NCBI GenBank assembly: GCA_006226375.1
Contig: SBHC01000077.1
Span: forward strand, 124,001 to 188,000
DNA length: 64,000 nucleotides
Reading direction: 5' to 3'
Source of the DNA: Deltaproteobacteria bacterium
GTDB lineage: Bacteria > Myxococcota_C > UBA6777
Part shown: positions 27,081 through 35,933 of the stretch, in pieces
How the letters are laid out: every line of letters begins with the position of its first letter
How positions within the stretch are numbered: position 1 is the stretch's first letter
Notes under the pieces: model-generated
Seen by the model: only the letters and a program-made list of their open reading frames with translations
The model's database searches: none
What the model was told of the DNA's origin: nothing
Made by a program: the position numbers and the translations under genes

Positions 27081-27097
27081 GGTTCGAGCTTCGAACA
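27081..27097 (-). terminator. Hairpin after the first fibrinogen-like gene
   Basis: On the minus strand, GTTCGA-AGC-TCGAAC forms a 6-bp stem with a 3-nt loop a few bases after the stop codon, followed by CTTTG. The T-run is short, so it may be a weak terminator or only a hairpin. Confidence 0.3.
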
Positions 27098-27102
27098 CCT
27101 AT

Positions 27103-28290
27103 TTATCGATACAACACCTGCACGCGATCTCCAGTGACAAGAGACTTGACTGATTTGTCAGGTCGACTGGCATGGAGATAGGAAGACAAGAGGGTAAGAA
27201 AGTTTTGGCCGTCGTATTGATTCGCTTGGAAGGAGCGAGGCATTGAGAGACAGTTACTGTATGTTTGGCATCCCGCTCCCACTGTAGCAAACCGTTCTGA
27301 CGTTGATGTGGGCAATTGGGTGGTTCGAGCCATACCCCGAAAGATCGAGGCAGCACCTGACTTTGTCATGGTTGGATCGGTTACGTTCCAAAAGTAGATA
27401 GCATCGGGAGGGGGGCCAATGTCTGGGTCGTTGGGTTTGGTGATCCACTCTCCTTGGGTTGAATAGACTCCGATGTAACGTTCTGAGCTATTTTCTTTAA
27501 GCCACTGGTCCACATTGGCCAATCGAAAATCCACCACGTCATAGGCGAAGCGAGACCCTGGAAATCGAACGATCGCGAGTCGGTACTCCTTCTTATTCAT
27601 GGGACAAAAGTCGTAGTATCCGTAGGGACCGTCTTCTTCTCGTGTGGAAGCTCCCAACGACTTTGGACTGTTTGGGTAGAACTTCTGGTACTCGGAAGCA
27701 AACAAATGTTTGGCTTCCGTCACATACCGCGAGTTCAAACATACTGTCCAGCCGCCTCCTAAGGTTGTCATGTCGCAGTACACAGGGAAGGTTCGGGTCG
27801 TTTTGCCTTCTTCTTCCATCATCCAGTACACGCCGTCTCCTTGGGAGGCTTGTGCTTTCAATATGTCTTGGCAAGACTTTCCTGGGTTGTGCTTGGTTCC
27901 ATAGCTTCTGCATGTTCCTTCGTGGCAACGTTCTTTGTCCTTGCATCTAGGGCAAGGCTTTGTGACAGGGGAGGTTGTGACTGTTGATGTTTTGCCGTTG
28001 CAGTCTATGGTAAGTGTCACTTCCTTTGTGTTGGGCTGAACCTTTTTTACTATACATTGTAAAGCTATTGAGGAGTCGGGTCCTTCCTTGCATTGGAGGT
28101 TTTCGCAGCGTTGGTTGCCTGGGCAATCTTGATCGAGAGTACAAGGTGCTTTGCATTGCGCAGCGACACATTGCAAAGGAGCGATGCAGTCCTCATTGCT
28201 GGTACAAGTGGGTAAGGTTCCACAGCTTGTTCCTAGAGTCGCTAGCACAATACTGAGCATCATCGCTACAACGAAAGATAACATTTTCAT
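27103..28290 (-). CDS. Fibrinogen-like domain lipoprotein
   Basis: A 395-residue predicted lipoprotein (signal ending VLATLGTSC). Two Dickkopf-like Cys modules (CTSNEDCIAPLQC, CTLDQDCPGNQRC) precede a threonine-rich beta segment. A fibrinogen C-terminal-like domain begins at SCQDILKAQ and contains VYCDMTTLGGGWTVCLNSRY, the diagnostic first half of this fold. The second half, AGCQTYSNCLSMP and a terminal RVQVLYR, is divergent. The fold binds sugars or proteins in animals and occurs in some deltaproteobacterial surface proteins. Its ATG overlaps the stop of the paralogous upstream gene in an ATGA. The ligand is unknown. Confidence 0.82.
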   Translation of the reverse strand: MKMLSFVVAMMLSIVLATLGTSCGTLPTCTSNEDCIAPLQCVAAQCKAPCTLDQDCPGNQRCENLQCKEGPDSSIALQCIVKKVQPNTKEVTLTIDCNGKTSTVTTSPVTKPCPRCKDKERCHEGTCRSYGTKHNPGKSCQDILKAQASQGDGVYWMMEEEGKTTRTFPVYCDMTTLGGGWTVCLNSRYVTEAKHLFASEYQKFYPNSPKSLGASTREEDGPYGYYDFCPMNKKEYRLAIVRFPGSRFAYDVVDFRLANVDQWLKENSSERYIGVYSTQGEWITKPNDPDIGPPPDAIYFWNVTDPTMTKSGAASIFRGMARTTQLPTSTSERFATVGAGCQTYSNCLSMPRSFQANQYDGQNFLTLLSSYLHASRPDKSVKSLVTGDRVQVLYR

Positions 28291-29543
28291 CGGTAGTACA
28301 CCTGCACACGAAACGCCTTGAGTTGAATATCGGGTGGGTTTCCTTCTTTCCAGCTCAAGTAGCTAGCTTGAAAGGTTGCTTTTTTTGCATCGTGTAGCTT
28401 GTCGTGAAAGTTCGTTTCTTCAGGAGACGAACAGTTCAAGTTGTAGCATCCTGCGCCCATCCATACATGTTCTTCGGATGATGGCAAAGCTATCTTTGCA
28501 AATCCTCGAAAGACAACCTCAACGTTCTGCTTTCCTGATGACGGTTTGATGTTCCACCAAAACCTGATCGATGTTGGTGGTGATAACTTCTCAATCTTGA
28601 TATGGGGAGGGCGTGTGACCCACTTGCTGGATTGTGACGTTACACCTCTATATCTTTCCTCGCCTTCGCTTTGTTCGGATGCTGTTGCATTGGATAGCAC
28701 AAAGTCAACGATGTTGTGGGTGTAACGAAGGCCTGGGGACTTGGCCAGGGTCATTCTGTAGTTTGTTTTGTCTGTGGGGCAAAAGTCATACACTCCGAAA
28801 GGATCGGACTCTTGCGGTATTCCACTGCTCGCGGATGGAAGCACTGGAGGATAGACAGGTTTGTAGGTAGACGTAAATAGCTTGCTTTGGCTTTCCTGTG
28901 TATAGCGAGAGTTCAGGCATAACGTCCAGCCTCCCTCCTCTGTCTCCATGTCACAGTACACCTTAAGTCGTTTGGAACTCTGGGCTGGATGCTTGATCCA
29001 ATAGGGGCCACTGGGGGGAGTCATCGCAGAAGTGTTCTTTTTGTAACTCTCAAGGATGCTTTGGCAGCTTTCTCCAGGATTGCGATGGCTTCCTTTGGGC
29101 CAACATTGGTTGTCCTGGCAGATGTCTGTTTTGTTGCACGTTGTACAAGGGTCGGCTTGCTTGCTTGGGTATTCCACCTTGGTTTCTTGGCCGTTGCAGT
29201 CCAACGTCACAATGGTTTTGTCACCTTGTGTTTCTTGCGACTTGGTTGTGCATTGGAGTGGTTCGTCCGTTGCTTGTGCATCAGGTTGAGGAACCTGAGA
29301 AGGAAAGAGACATTGCAAGTTTTGGCAAACCTGACCGGCTTTGCAGTCTTCATTGCGAAGGCATCCGGCCTGACAACGTCCTGACGTGCATCTTAAGGGC
29401 CGTGCGCAATCTTGATCCGAAGTACAATGGGGGAGGGGTTCACAGCCCCATGCGATGGATGCTAACGCTAGCGTCCAAACGCATAGGTGCCATGCGCCTT
29501 GGTGCCTGAGATGAAATCGGGAGAACAACCTTCTTGGAAACAT
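28287..29543 (-). CDS. Fibrinogen-like domain lipoprotein (paralogue)
   Basis: A 418-residue protein built like its downstream neighbour. After a signal peptide (LALASIAWGC) come two Cys modules (CTSDQDCARPLRC, CLRNEDCKAGQVC), a linker with CTTCNKTDICQDNQCW, and a fibrinogen-like domain with SCQSILESYKK, YWIKHP and VYCDMETEEGGWTLCLNSRY. The C-terminus carries MGAGCYNLNCSS and ends RVQVYYR, matching the paralogue. Tandem duplication followed by divergence is the simple explanation. The four-base overlap with the next gene shows co-translation. It is probably displayed on the surface as a carbohydrate- or protein-binding adhesin. Confidence 0.82.
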   Translation of the reverse strand: MFPRRLFSRFHLRHQGAWHLCVWTLALASIAWGCEPLPHCTSDQDCARPLRCTSGRCQAGCLRNEDCKAGQVCQNLQCLFPSQVPQPDAQATDEPLQCTTKSQETQGDKTIVTLDCNGQETKVEYPSKQADPCTTCNKTDICQDNQCWPKGSHRNPGESCQSILESYKKNTSAMTPPSGPYWIKHPAQSSKRLKVYCDMETEEGGWTLCLNSRYTQESQSKLFTSTYKPVYPPVLPSASSGIPQESDPFGVYDFCPTDKTNYRMTLAKSPGLRYTHNIVDFVLSNATASEQSEGEERYRGVTSQSSKWVTRPPHIKIEKLSPPTSIRFWWNIKPSSGKQNVEVVFRGFAKIALPSSEEHVWMGAGCYNLNCSSPEETNFHDKLHDAKKATFQASYLSWKEGNPPDIQLKAFRVQVYYR

Positions 29544-29680
29544 GTATCTGTGGTTCCGTATGACATGGGGTTGTTTGCATTGTAGAGGATGAGGCGGGCG
29601 GTATCAACCGTGGGATTTCGTTTCCATGTTCAAAGATGTTTTCCCACGAACAAAAGGTGTTATTCCCACGTTGAGGGAGT

Positions 29681-29712
29681 AGCTCTCTTCATAAGAGTGA
29701 TGGAAGGGAGCT
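29681..29712 (+). terminator. Hairpin with T-run downstream of the collagen-like gene
   Basis: AGCTCTCTT pairs with AAGGGAGCT (9 bp with one G-T) around a 14-nt loop. The T-rich ATTTTTCTTT follows on the plus strand only. The collagen-like gene ends just to the right on the minus strand, where no T-run follows the stem, so this could be a block to antisense transcription or a weak processing hairpin. Confidence 0.35.
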
Positions 29713-29740
29713 ATTTTTCTTTGCACCGTTCGAGTGATGC

Positions 29741-32700
29741 TTACTTGATCTTGATGTAGGTGAAGGTGGCGTCTGTGAGTTGTATATCGAAACTGCTTGG
29801 GCTGCTTATGTTGACGGTTACAGTGTCAGGTCCAGTTACCTTGAAGTAATGGACAATGTTTAGGTTTCCTTGGATTTGCGCTCCGAGAGTGCTGGTCATT
29901 CCTCCCGGTCCCATTTTCCCTGATGTACCACCCGTAGTAGTACTTAGCGTCGCGAAGATGGAGTCTCCTCGTTGGTTGTTGGTGCTTTTGTGGAAGGTGT
30001 GTGCGGTATAGATAACCCAATATTCGCCAGCACTGGGAAGGAGCACTTTGTGTGAGGTCTGCCGATTGCCTCCTCCTGAGCCGTTATAGTCTGACAGCGC
30101 AGTGAATTGGAAGGCGAGTGGATCCCCTTTGTCACCTTTGGGTCCTTGGGGTCCTTGGACGCCCTGAGGACCTTGGGCACCAGTAGCTCCTTTGTCCCCT
30201 TGGGGGCCACGTTGGCCGGTGGCTCCAGCAGTTCCTTGGGGCCCTTGTGCTCCTGTGTCACCTTTGGGGCCTTGCGGACCTGTGGCTCCGGCAGGGCCTT
30301 GGGGACCTTGAGGACCGGTGTCACCTCTGTCACCTTTGTCGCCTTTGAAGCCTTGGGGACCTTGGGGACCCGTGTCCCCTTTGTCACCCTTGGCTCCTTG
30401 CTGACCTTGTGGCCCTTGTGGACCTGGAACGCCCGCCAGTGGTCCTGCGTCGACAAAGCTTGTTCCATTGTACACAAACAGGTGGCGATCTTTGGGATGG
30501 CTGAAGTCATTGACGAGGTACGTTTCACCTATCTTTTGAGCCACCACTTTGGACATGTCAGCAAAGGTTCCCACATTGTCGACTTGGAGACCCTTTCCAG
30601 CGTCGCCTTTGTCGCCTTTGGGACCTTGGGCACCCGTGGGTCCAGCCGGGCCTTGTGGTCCAATTTGACCCTGAACTCCAGTGTCACCTTTGTCGCCTTT
30701 GGGACCTTGGATGCCTGTATCTCCTTTGGGTCCTTGTGATCCTTGGGGTCCTTGGGGTCCGGTAAGTCCCTGAGGACCTTGGGGACCGGTGTCTCCTTTG
30801 GGCCCACGTGCTCCTGTCGGTCCCTGTGGGCCTTGGGGACCTTGGGGGCCTGTTGCTCCCAAGTCGCCTTTGTCACCCTTGGGCCCTGTTGTTCCTTGCG
30901 GGCCTTGGGGTCCTACATCGCCTTTCGGACCAGGGACTCCGGATAGCTTACCAGCGTCGACAAAGCTAACACCGTTGTAGACCAAAAGGTGTCCGTCTTT
31001 GGCGTTGTTGGTATCCTGAACCAGATAGGTGTCGCCGATGCTGGGGTTTTGTACCTTGGTTCGATCCGCATACGCGCCTACGTTGTCGATCTGCAAACCT
31101 TTGCCTGCTGGGCCTTGTTGGCCGGGAATCCCTTGAGGACCTTGAGGGCCAGTATCACCTTTGTCACCCTTGGCTCCAGCAGGTCCGAGGTTTCCTTGGG
31201 GTCCTTGTGGCCCAGCCGGTCCACGGTCGCCTTGCTGTCCTCGATCACCTTTGTCGCCTTTGGGTCCTTGGGGGCCTTGGGAGCCAGGATCTCCCTTGAC
31301 TCCAGGATCTCCTTTCGGACCTTGGAGACCTGTATCACCTTTGTCACCTTTGTCGCCCTTGACACCTCGGTCACCTTTGGGTCCTTGGGGTCCAGTCTGG
31401 CCACGAGGGCCAGGAACTCCAGCGAGAGGTCCAGCATCGGCAAAGCTTGCTCCGTTGTACACATAGAGGTGCCGATCTTTGGCGTGGCCGGTGTCATTGA
31501 CCAGATAGGTCGTTCCTACCGTTGGGTTGGATACATTGCTCATTCCTGCGAAGGTACCTACGTTATCGACCTGAAGCCCTTTGCCTGGGTCACCCTTGTC
31601 TCCTTTGGGGCCCTGAGCACCCTGTGGCCCTGCTGGTCCTTCCTTGCCGGTGTCACCTTTGTCGCCCTTGTCGCCCTTGTCACCCTTTGGTCCTTGGATT
31701 CCTTGCAACCCTCTTGCTCCGGGGTCGCCTTTGGGGCCTTGGGGTCCTATGAGGCCCTGTGGACCCTGGCTTCCTTTGGCTCCTTGAGCCCCATCGTTTC
31801 CAGCTTTGCCTTGGGGACCAGGGTCGCCTTTGTCGCCCTTGTCGCCTTTGTCACCTTTTGCGCCTTTGGTTCCTGCATCGCCTTTTTCGCCTTTTTCGCC
31901 CTGCAGCACATAGGTTTCTGCGAGGGCTTCTTTGATCTTGAGTTGCTCTGCGCCAGTGCCTACGTAGCCGATCACAAAGAACAGCCCGGCCACCAACGAC
32001 TTGGGTAGTGTTACTTTCATCTCATCTTCCTTCTGCGAAACTATCGTAAGTGGGTACGTTTGATTGGTGCTGTCCTGGATCAAAAGCTCAATTTTGGATA
32101 GCTTGTCCAGGTTGTTGCCCTTGATGATCCAGGTGGTGCGAAAGCGGTTTTGTGCACCTCCTGTTTGGATGGCGTCCAAGAGCTTTTTGTCTGCATCACC
32201 TGGTGCCTGAACAGGCTCCGCTGTCCCATCACCGTTGATGCCCGAGACCTGAATGGTTTTTCCGATCTTTTCGTTGTCAGGGACGCACTTCTCCTGGTCA
32301 CATTTTTCTGTGTCCTTGCAAGTGATCGCTCCCTGACAAGAGCCCCATCTCCAGTCGTCGGTGCATTTCTTTTTGCCCGGTGTACAGGCTCCTTCGGGGA
32401 GGCAAGAGCCTTCTTTGCCAGGTTCTGTGCAGTCATTGCATTTGCAAGCGTCCCAGGAACCGCTGTTCTTACAAATCCGCTCCCAGTTCTCGCAGTCTTT
32501 GGCGTCTTCGCAAGCTTCTTTTTTGCCAGGCTCGCAGGCCACACAAGTGTTGTCCGGGTAGCAAAAGGGGCGATCTTCTTTTTTGCAGTCACTGCTGCTC
32601 TTGCACTCTTTGCAGCCTTTCTCCCCAAAGCATACTGGTGTCGCTGAGGGACAGTCTTTGTCTGAACCGCAAATGCACTTGTTGTCCTTGTTGCAGCGCT

Positions 32701-32935
32701 TGGTTGGGCTCGTCTCGCTTTGACAGTGCTCGTCTTTTGTACAAGTTACACAACGATATGTGTTCTTTTCCGGATCTTGAACACACTTATCAGGCGGGCA
32801 GTTGTCACATTTGTTGAACTCATCGATTATGGGGGTTGGCCCACAGTTACAATGTGCCAAAAATAGCGGAACTGCTAAAATGAACCACTTGAGCCAGGGT
32901 GGACCGTAACGAGTTTGGGACAAATACGTTCTCAT
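29741..32935 (-). CDS. Collagen-like surface protein with repeated spacer modules
   Basis: A 1064-residue secreted protein. The signal ends FLAHCNC, a poor lipobox but plausible. It is followed by Cys-rich modules (about residues 25-210), a beta domain resembling IPT/TIG ([20 protein letters not shown]), and about 600 residues of Gly-X-Y collagen repeats dominated by [11 protein letters not shown]. The collagen tract is broken by three similar 58-residue modules ([10 protein letters not shown]...TYLVND...[20 protein letters not shown]) near 31411-31587, 30928-31110 and 30424-30602. The C-terminal 125 residues ([12 protein letters not shown]...FTYIKIK) look like a C1q-type jelly-roll head, by inference. 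AAGGAG five bases before the ATG fixes the start, while an in-frame start 30 codons earlier lacks support. It probably forms a trimeric surface fibre. Confidence 0.88.
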   Translation of the reverse strand: MRTYLSQTRYGPPWLKWFILAVPLFLAHCNCGPTPIIDEFNKCDNCPPDKCVQDPEKNTYRCVTCTKDEHCQSETSPTKRCNKDNKCICGSDKDCPSATPVCFGEKGCKECKSSSDCKKEDRPFCYPDNTCVACEPGKKEACEDAKDCENWERICKNSGSWDACKCNDCTEPGKEGSCLPEGACTPGKKKCTDDWRWGSCQGAITCKDTEKCDQEKCVPDNEKIGKTIQVSGINGDGTAEPVQAPGDADKKLLDAIQTGGAQNRFRTTWIIKGNNLDKLSKIELLIQDSTNQTYPLTIVSQKEDEMKVTLPKSLVAGLFFVIGYVGTGAEQLKIKEALAETYVLQGEKGEKGDAGTKGAKGDKGDKGDKGDPGPQGKAGNDGAQGAKGSQGPQGLIGPQGPKGDPGARGLQGIQGPKGDKGDKGDKGDTGKEGPAGPQGAQGPKGDKGDPGKGLQVDNVGTFAGMSNVSNPTVGTTYLVNDTGHAKDRHLYVYNGASFADAGPLAGVPGPRGQTGPQGPKGDRGVKGDKGDKGDTGLQGPKGDPGVKGDPGSQGPQGPKGDKGDRGQQGDRGPAGPQGPQGNLGPAGAKGDKGDTGPQGPQGIPGQQGPAGKGLQIDNVGAYADRTKVQNPSIGDTYLVQDTNNAKDGHLLVYNGVSFVDAGKLSGVPGPKGDVGPQGPQGTTGPKGDKGDLGATGPQGPQGPQGPTGARGPKGDTGPQGPQGLTGPQGPQGSQGPKGDTGIQGPKGDKGDTGVQGQIGPQGPAGPTGAQGPKGDKGDAGKGLQVDNVGTFADMSKVVAQKIGETYLVNDFSHPKDRHLFVYNGTSFVDAGPLAGVPGPQGPQGQQGAKGDKGDTGPQGPQGFKGDKGDRGDTGPQGPQGPAGATGPQGPKGDTGAQGPQGTAGATGQRGPQGDKGATGAQGPQGVQGPQGPKGDKGDPLAFQFTALSDYNGSGGGNRQTSHKVLLPSAGEYWVIYTAHTFHKSTNNQRGDSIFATLSTTTGGTSGKMGPGGMTSTLGAQIQGNLNIVHYFKVTGPDTVTVNISSPSSFDIQLTDATFTYIKIK

Positions 32936-33239
32936 GCATACTCCTTGTTGCCCACAAAAAACCCGTACGTCCGCAACTTGCCGAGACATCGAAGGTCCTA
33001 GCATTTGTGGATGGACTGCTACCATGCAGCATGCCGCTACAAAGAGTCAGCTTGCTGGTGTGTTTCTTTGGGGTTTTGATGAGCGAATCGAATGGATCGT
33101 TCGTTGACTTAGTTCCAGATCGGCGAGAAGCGGGGTTGTCTTTTTGAAGATTTTTTTGTGGGGGGCTTCAGCGTCGCACGGAGAAATCTTTCAAGTTGAT
33201 TCAAGGCAGAGTGTTATGTGATAGGTCTTTCGGGTTTTG
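32936..33239. other. Intergenic region before the collagen-like gene
   Basis: About 300 bases without a credible gene. It holds the Shine-Dalgarno of the collagen-like gene at its left end and the 3' end of the upstream Cys-domain gene at its right. T- and G-rich tracts occur near 33140-33170. I see no convincing promoter or terminator, although one of each might be expected here. Confidence 0.5.
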
Positions 33240-33989
33240 TTAGTCCATGCAACATGCGACAGGGCGGGTTGTGTTGCATTCGGCTGAAAAGAAGTGCGCG
33301 TTGCCGTTACTCTTGAAGACGATGGTCGTCCCGAGATCGCTGGGATCATCCGAGTCCCAGCCAGAGCAGTTGGATGCAATTTTGCTTTCGTTGGGATAGC
33401 TAAAGTTGGAACCTATCACCCATGCTGCTTTTCCAGTCATGGAGGGAAGTGTTCCGTTTTGTAGCATGCGGGCCAGCTCACGTTGGCTGCAGACATGAGA
33501 GCCTGAAAATTGTGCTGTACACTTTGCTTTCAAGCCCGTCCAGCCACCGTTGTTTCCGTTGAGGGTCGCAGTCGTAAAGCCGGCAAAGCTGGAACTCCAG
33601 GCTGGACCAGGGTTGCCTGTGGGTCCCGTTTTGCAATCTTCGGGTTTGCAAGTTCCATCGGATTCAGGTGTTGGATCGGGCTTTGGGCCTGCATCTTCCG
33701 GTGGGGCTGGCTCAGATCCTACTGGCTGTTCGGTTTCGTTCTTGGGCTCTTCGTTGACGGTTGGTTCCTTTCCGTCTTTGGGTTCATCCTGATTCACAGG
33801 CTCATTGTTATTTGCAGGTTCCTGTTCGGTGTTGTTGTTTGCGTTATCATTGCTGTTTGCTGGGGTGTTGTTGTTTGTGTTGTTGGTTCCCTCGCCGCTG
33901 CAACCGACAAACGACATAGAGGGTGCGACCAACCATGCTAGGGCAACAAGCAGACAGACGTGAAAGAAACGTGTGGGTTTGTATCTCAT
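33240..33989 (-). CDS. Asn/Glu-rich lipoprotein with Cys-containing C-terminal domain
   Basis: A 249-residue lipoprotein (signal ending SMSFVGC) with a 100-residue low-complexity spacer: Asn-rich first, then Glu/Pro-rich. A short GPTGNPGP piece leads into a compact domain with GGWTGLKAKCTAQFSGSHVC, CSGWDSDDPSDLG and a C-terminal VACCMD. The same domain ends the upstream protein, and the conserved Cys suggest two disulphides. I cannot name the family. A C-type-lectin-like fold is possible. AAAGGAG precedes the ATG, and the preceding gene stops 17 bases upstream, so the two form one unit. Confidence 0.8.
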   Translation of the reverse strand: MRYKPTRFFHVCLLVALAWLVAPSMSFVGCSGEGTNNTNNNTPANSNDNANNNTEQEPANNNEPVNQDEPKDGKEPTVNEEPKNETEQPVGSEPAPPEDAGPKPDPTPESDGTCKPEDCKTGPTGNPGPAWSSSFAGFTTATLNGNNGGWTGLKAKCTAQFSGSHVCSQRELARMLQNGTLPSMTGKAAWVIGSNFSYPNESKIASNCSGWDSDDPSDLGTTIVFKSNGNAHFFSAECNTTRPVACCMD

Positions 33990-34006
33990 GGGCTTGCTCC
34001 TTTGGA

Positions 34007-34534
34007 TTACTTGCAGCAAGCAATGGGGTTGCTTTGGTCACAATCATTGGAATAGATGAAGATGTTGCCGTTACTCTTCTTTAGAAAGATCGCTCCGCGG
34101 TCACTGGGGTCTGCGGAGTCCCAACCCGAGCAACTGGAAGACACTTTGGCGTCGTTCGGGAGCCGATAGCTTGAGCCAACGATCCATGCTTTTTGGGCTG
34201 ATGTGGTCAGTGAGCCATCTTGTAGAGCACGCATCAACTCCCACTCCGAGCAAACATGAGAACCCGAATATTGGCTGTCGCACTTGGCCTTCATCCCTTT
34301 CCAACCGCCCCCACTTCCTGTTGTTTTGGCTGTGGTTACTCCCTGAAATGTACCTAAGCCTGAGGGGCCTTCTGGTCCGTCCTTTCCTTTGGCTCCTACG
34401 CAGGGGTTTTCTTGGGCACAAACACTTTGGACAGGGCTTTTGAGCCAGCCTGACGTGAAGGCATACACACCAAAGCAAAGGCATGTGAGGGTAAGTAGGG
34501 TTCGCTTAACTTTGGAATGAAGCAGTTCCTTCAT
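34007..34534 (-). CDS. Small secreted protein with collagen stub and Cys-containing domain
   Basis: A 175-residue secreted protein with a signal peptide (LLTLTCLCFGVYAFTSGWL). A four-triplet collagen-like stub (GAKGKDGPEGPSG) precedes the same Cys domain as its neighbour: GGGWKGMKAKCDSQYSGSHVC, CSGWDSADPSDRG and IACCK. It is the first gene of the leftward secreted-protein run, so its upstream region probably carries the main promoter. GAGGAG lies seven bases before the ATG, and an earlier in-frame start lacks support. The domain pair may bind sugar or form a trimer head. Function is unknown. Confidence 0.78.
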   Translation of the reverse strand: MKELLHSKVKRTLLTLTCLCFGVYAFTSGWLKSPVQSVCAQENPCVGAKGKDGPEGPSGLGTFQGVTTAKTTGSGGGWKGMKAKCDSQYSGSHVCSEWELMRALQDGSLTTSAQKAWIVGSSYRLPNDAKVSSSCSGWDSADPSDRGAIFLKKSNGNIFIYSNDCDQSNPIACCK

Positions 34535-34660
34535 CGGAGATCTCCTCAAAAGTACAAGGATTAAGATAGGATTGTGATTTTCCAGTTCTTTGGTTCCCAC
34601 TGCTCACCTTCCGGGGTTATTTTTCTCTACCTTTTTTGGGGGGCCTCAATTCTCATCGAA
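34535..34660. other. Divergent promoter region left of the 23-bp repeats
   Basis: Leader of the secreted-protein run. It holds the GAGGAG Shine-Dalgarno at its left end and T- and G-runs around 34630-34645. No consensus -35/-10 pair is clear. The distance from the repeats to the first start codon, about 130 bases, fits repeats acting as operator or activator sites. Confidence 0.4.
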
Positions 34661-34729
34661 CTGTCCATTTCTCAGGACACTGACTGTCCATTTCTCAGGA
34701 CACTGGCTGTCCATTTCTCAGGACACTTG
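34661..34729. repeat. Three tandem 23-bp repeats with internal dyad
   Basis: CTGTCCATTTCTCAGGACAC occurs exactly three times, starting at 34661, 34684 and 34707 (period 23). Each copy contains the inverted half-sites TGTCC and GGACA separated by eight bases. The array sits between a leftward secreted-protein operon and a rightward gene pair, where operator sites for a dimeric regulator would be expected. A relic of an IS21-type end, which carries repeated terminal motifs, is an alternative, but no transposase is nearby. Confidence 0.65.
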
Positions 34730-34856
34730 TTCTGCCCCTTGTATGTCTCACTTGGAAGTTGCCTATTCCTCTGAGGATTCTGTTCTTGCTGTGTGTGGTC
34801 TGGTTTTTGCGATGGTCTTTTCAACATTCCATTTTGTGTTGTGAACGTCTGAACGG

Positions 34857-35870
34857 ATGAGGCTTTCTATGCTGAACCACGCCAAACAAGTCTTCTACTT
34901 GGCTCTTGCAGCTTTCTTTCTCTCACTTGCTGTTGCGACATCCTATGGTGCGTACACGATCTTTTCCAAGAGAGGGGAGTGGGTGGGGGGGATTGTTCAT
35001 TCTGTCTTAACAGACAAAGGAAAGAAAGCTCTTGACCTTGCTGTTATCACCGAGCGAGTGGCCGATAAGATCTTGAATCGTGTGTTGGCGAACGACGAAC
35101 GGCTCCACATTCTTCCTTTGATTGAAAAGTTACTCGATCGAATCCTTAACCGAGTGGTGGAGAAGCTACTCTCCAACGAAGGAAACATCCTCTTTAAGGG
35201 GCTCAAGGATTCCGGTGAGATTGATAGATTGCTGTTGAAGCTCACGGATCATGTTCTTGTGAAGCGTCAAAAACATGTGGTGAGTCTTGTCCAAAAAGTT
35301 GCGCCCATTCGACCCAACCAAATAGCTGAACGTGTTGTGAGCCGGGCGCTTCGTCGGGACAAGTGGCATTTGATTCGAGTTGCCACGGAACTCATCAAAA
35401 ACATCACCAAAAACTACAGCGGACGCAGCGCCCAAGTGTTTACAAATGGAGTGATGGACCATCTGTTCATTCGGCACAAACGGACTCTTACGACGATGCT
35501 TCAAAAGGTCATTCCTGTGGACCTCAAGAAGATCTCGGCCCGTTTGGTGGAGCAGATTTTGGAGCGAAACCGCAAGGACATTGTCTCCATTGTACAAACC
35601 CTCATCCAGAATCTGACTCGAACCATCCGGAAGAGGGATGTGGAACAGTTCTCCAACAAGCTATTGCGTCGGGTTTTTCACACCCACCAAAACGACATCG
35701 TTCAGATCGTAAAGAAGTCAGCCAATATCAAACTGGAACAACTCTTGTACCAGGTGATCAGTCGGACACTGCGAAGAAACAAGAAACAGATTGTGTATAT
35801 CTTGCGGGGGGTCTTGAAGGTCGATATTCGCGAACTTTTCGCCGCTCCCTTCAAAAAGCGAAAGAAATAG
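34857..35870 (+). CDS. Membrane-anchored helical protein of unknown function
   Basis: A 337-residue protein with one N-terminal membrane helix (VFYLALAAFFLSLAVATSYG) and then almost entirely amphipathic, basic helices. A loose repeat of about 35 residues is visible (RILNRVVEKLLS, RLLLKLTDHVLVKRQKHVVSL, RVVSRALRRDKWHLI, RLVEQILERNRKDIVSIVQ, LLYQVISRTLRRNKKQIVYI). The helical repeat style resembles the soluble part of DUF445 proteins, one of which is encoded 63 bases downstream, so the two may work together at the membrane. A second ATG at 34869 is possible. No family is recognised with certainty. Confidence 0.7.
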   Translation: MRLSMLNHAKQVFYLALAAFFLSLAVATSYGAYTIFSKRGEWVGGIVHSVLTDKGKKALDLAVITERVADKILNRVLANDERLHILPLIEKLLDRILNRVVEKLLSNEGNILFKGLKDSGEIDRLLLKLTDHVLVKRQKHVVSLVQKVAPIRPNQIAERVVSRALRRDKWHLIRVATELIKNITKNYSGRSAQVFTNGVMDHLFIRHKRTLTTMLQKVIPVDLKKISARLVEQILERNRKDIVSIVQTLIQNLTRTIRKRDVEQFSNKLLRRVFHTHQNDIVQIVKKSANIKLEQLLYQVISRTLRRNKKQIVYILRGVLKVDIRELFAAPFKKRKK

Positions 35871-35933
35871 CTTCCTGCTTTATTCTAGCTATCCAAGTGC
35901 TCTTTTCCTTCACGTCAACAAAGGAGACTTCGA

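Noticed and set aside
34661..34729. CRISPR or iteron-type replication origin
   Set aside because: Only three copies separated by three bases, no spacers and no replication initiator gene nearby.
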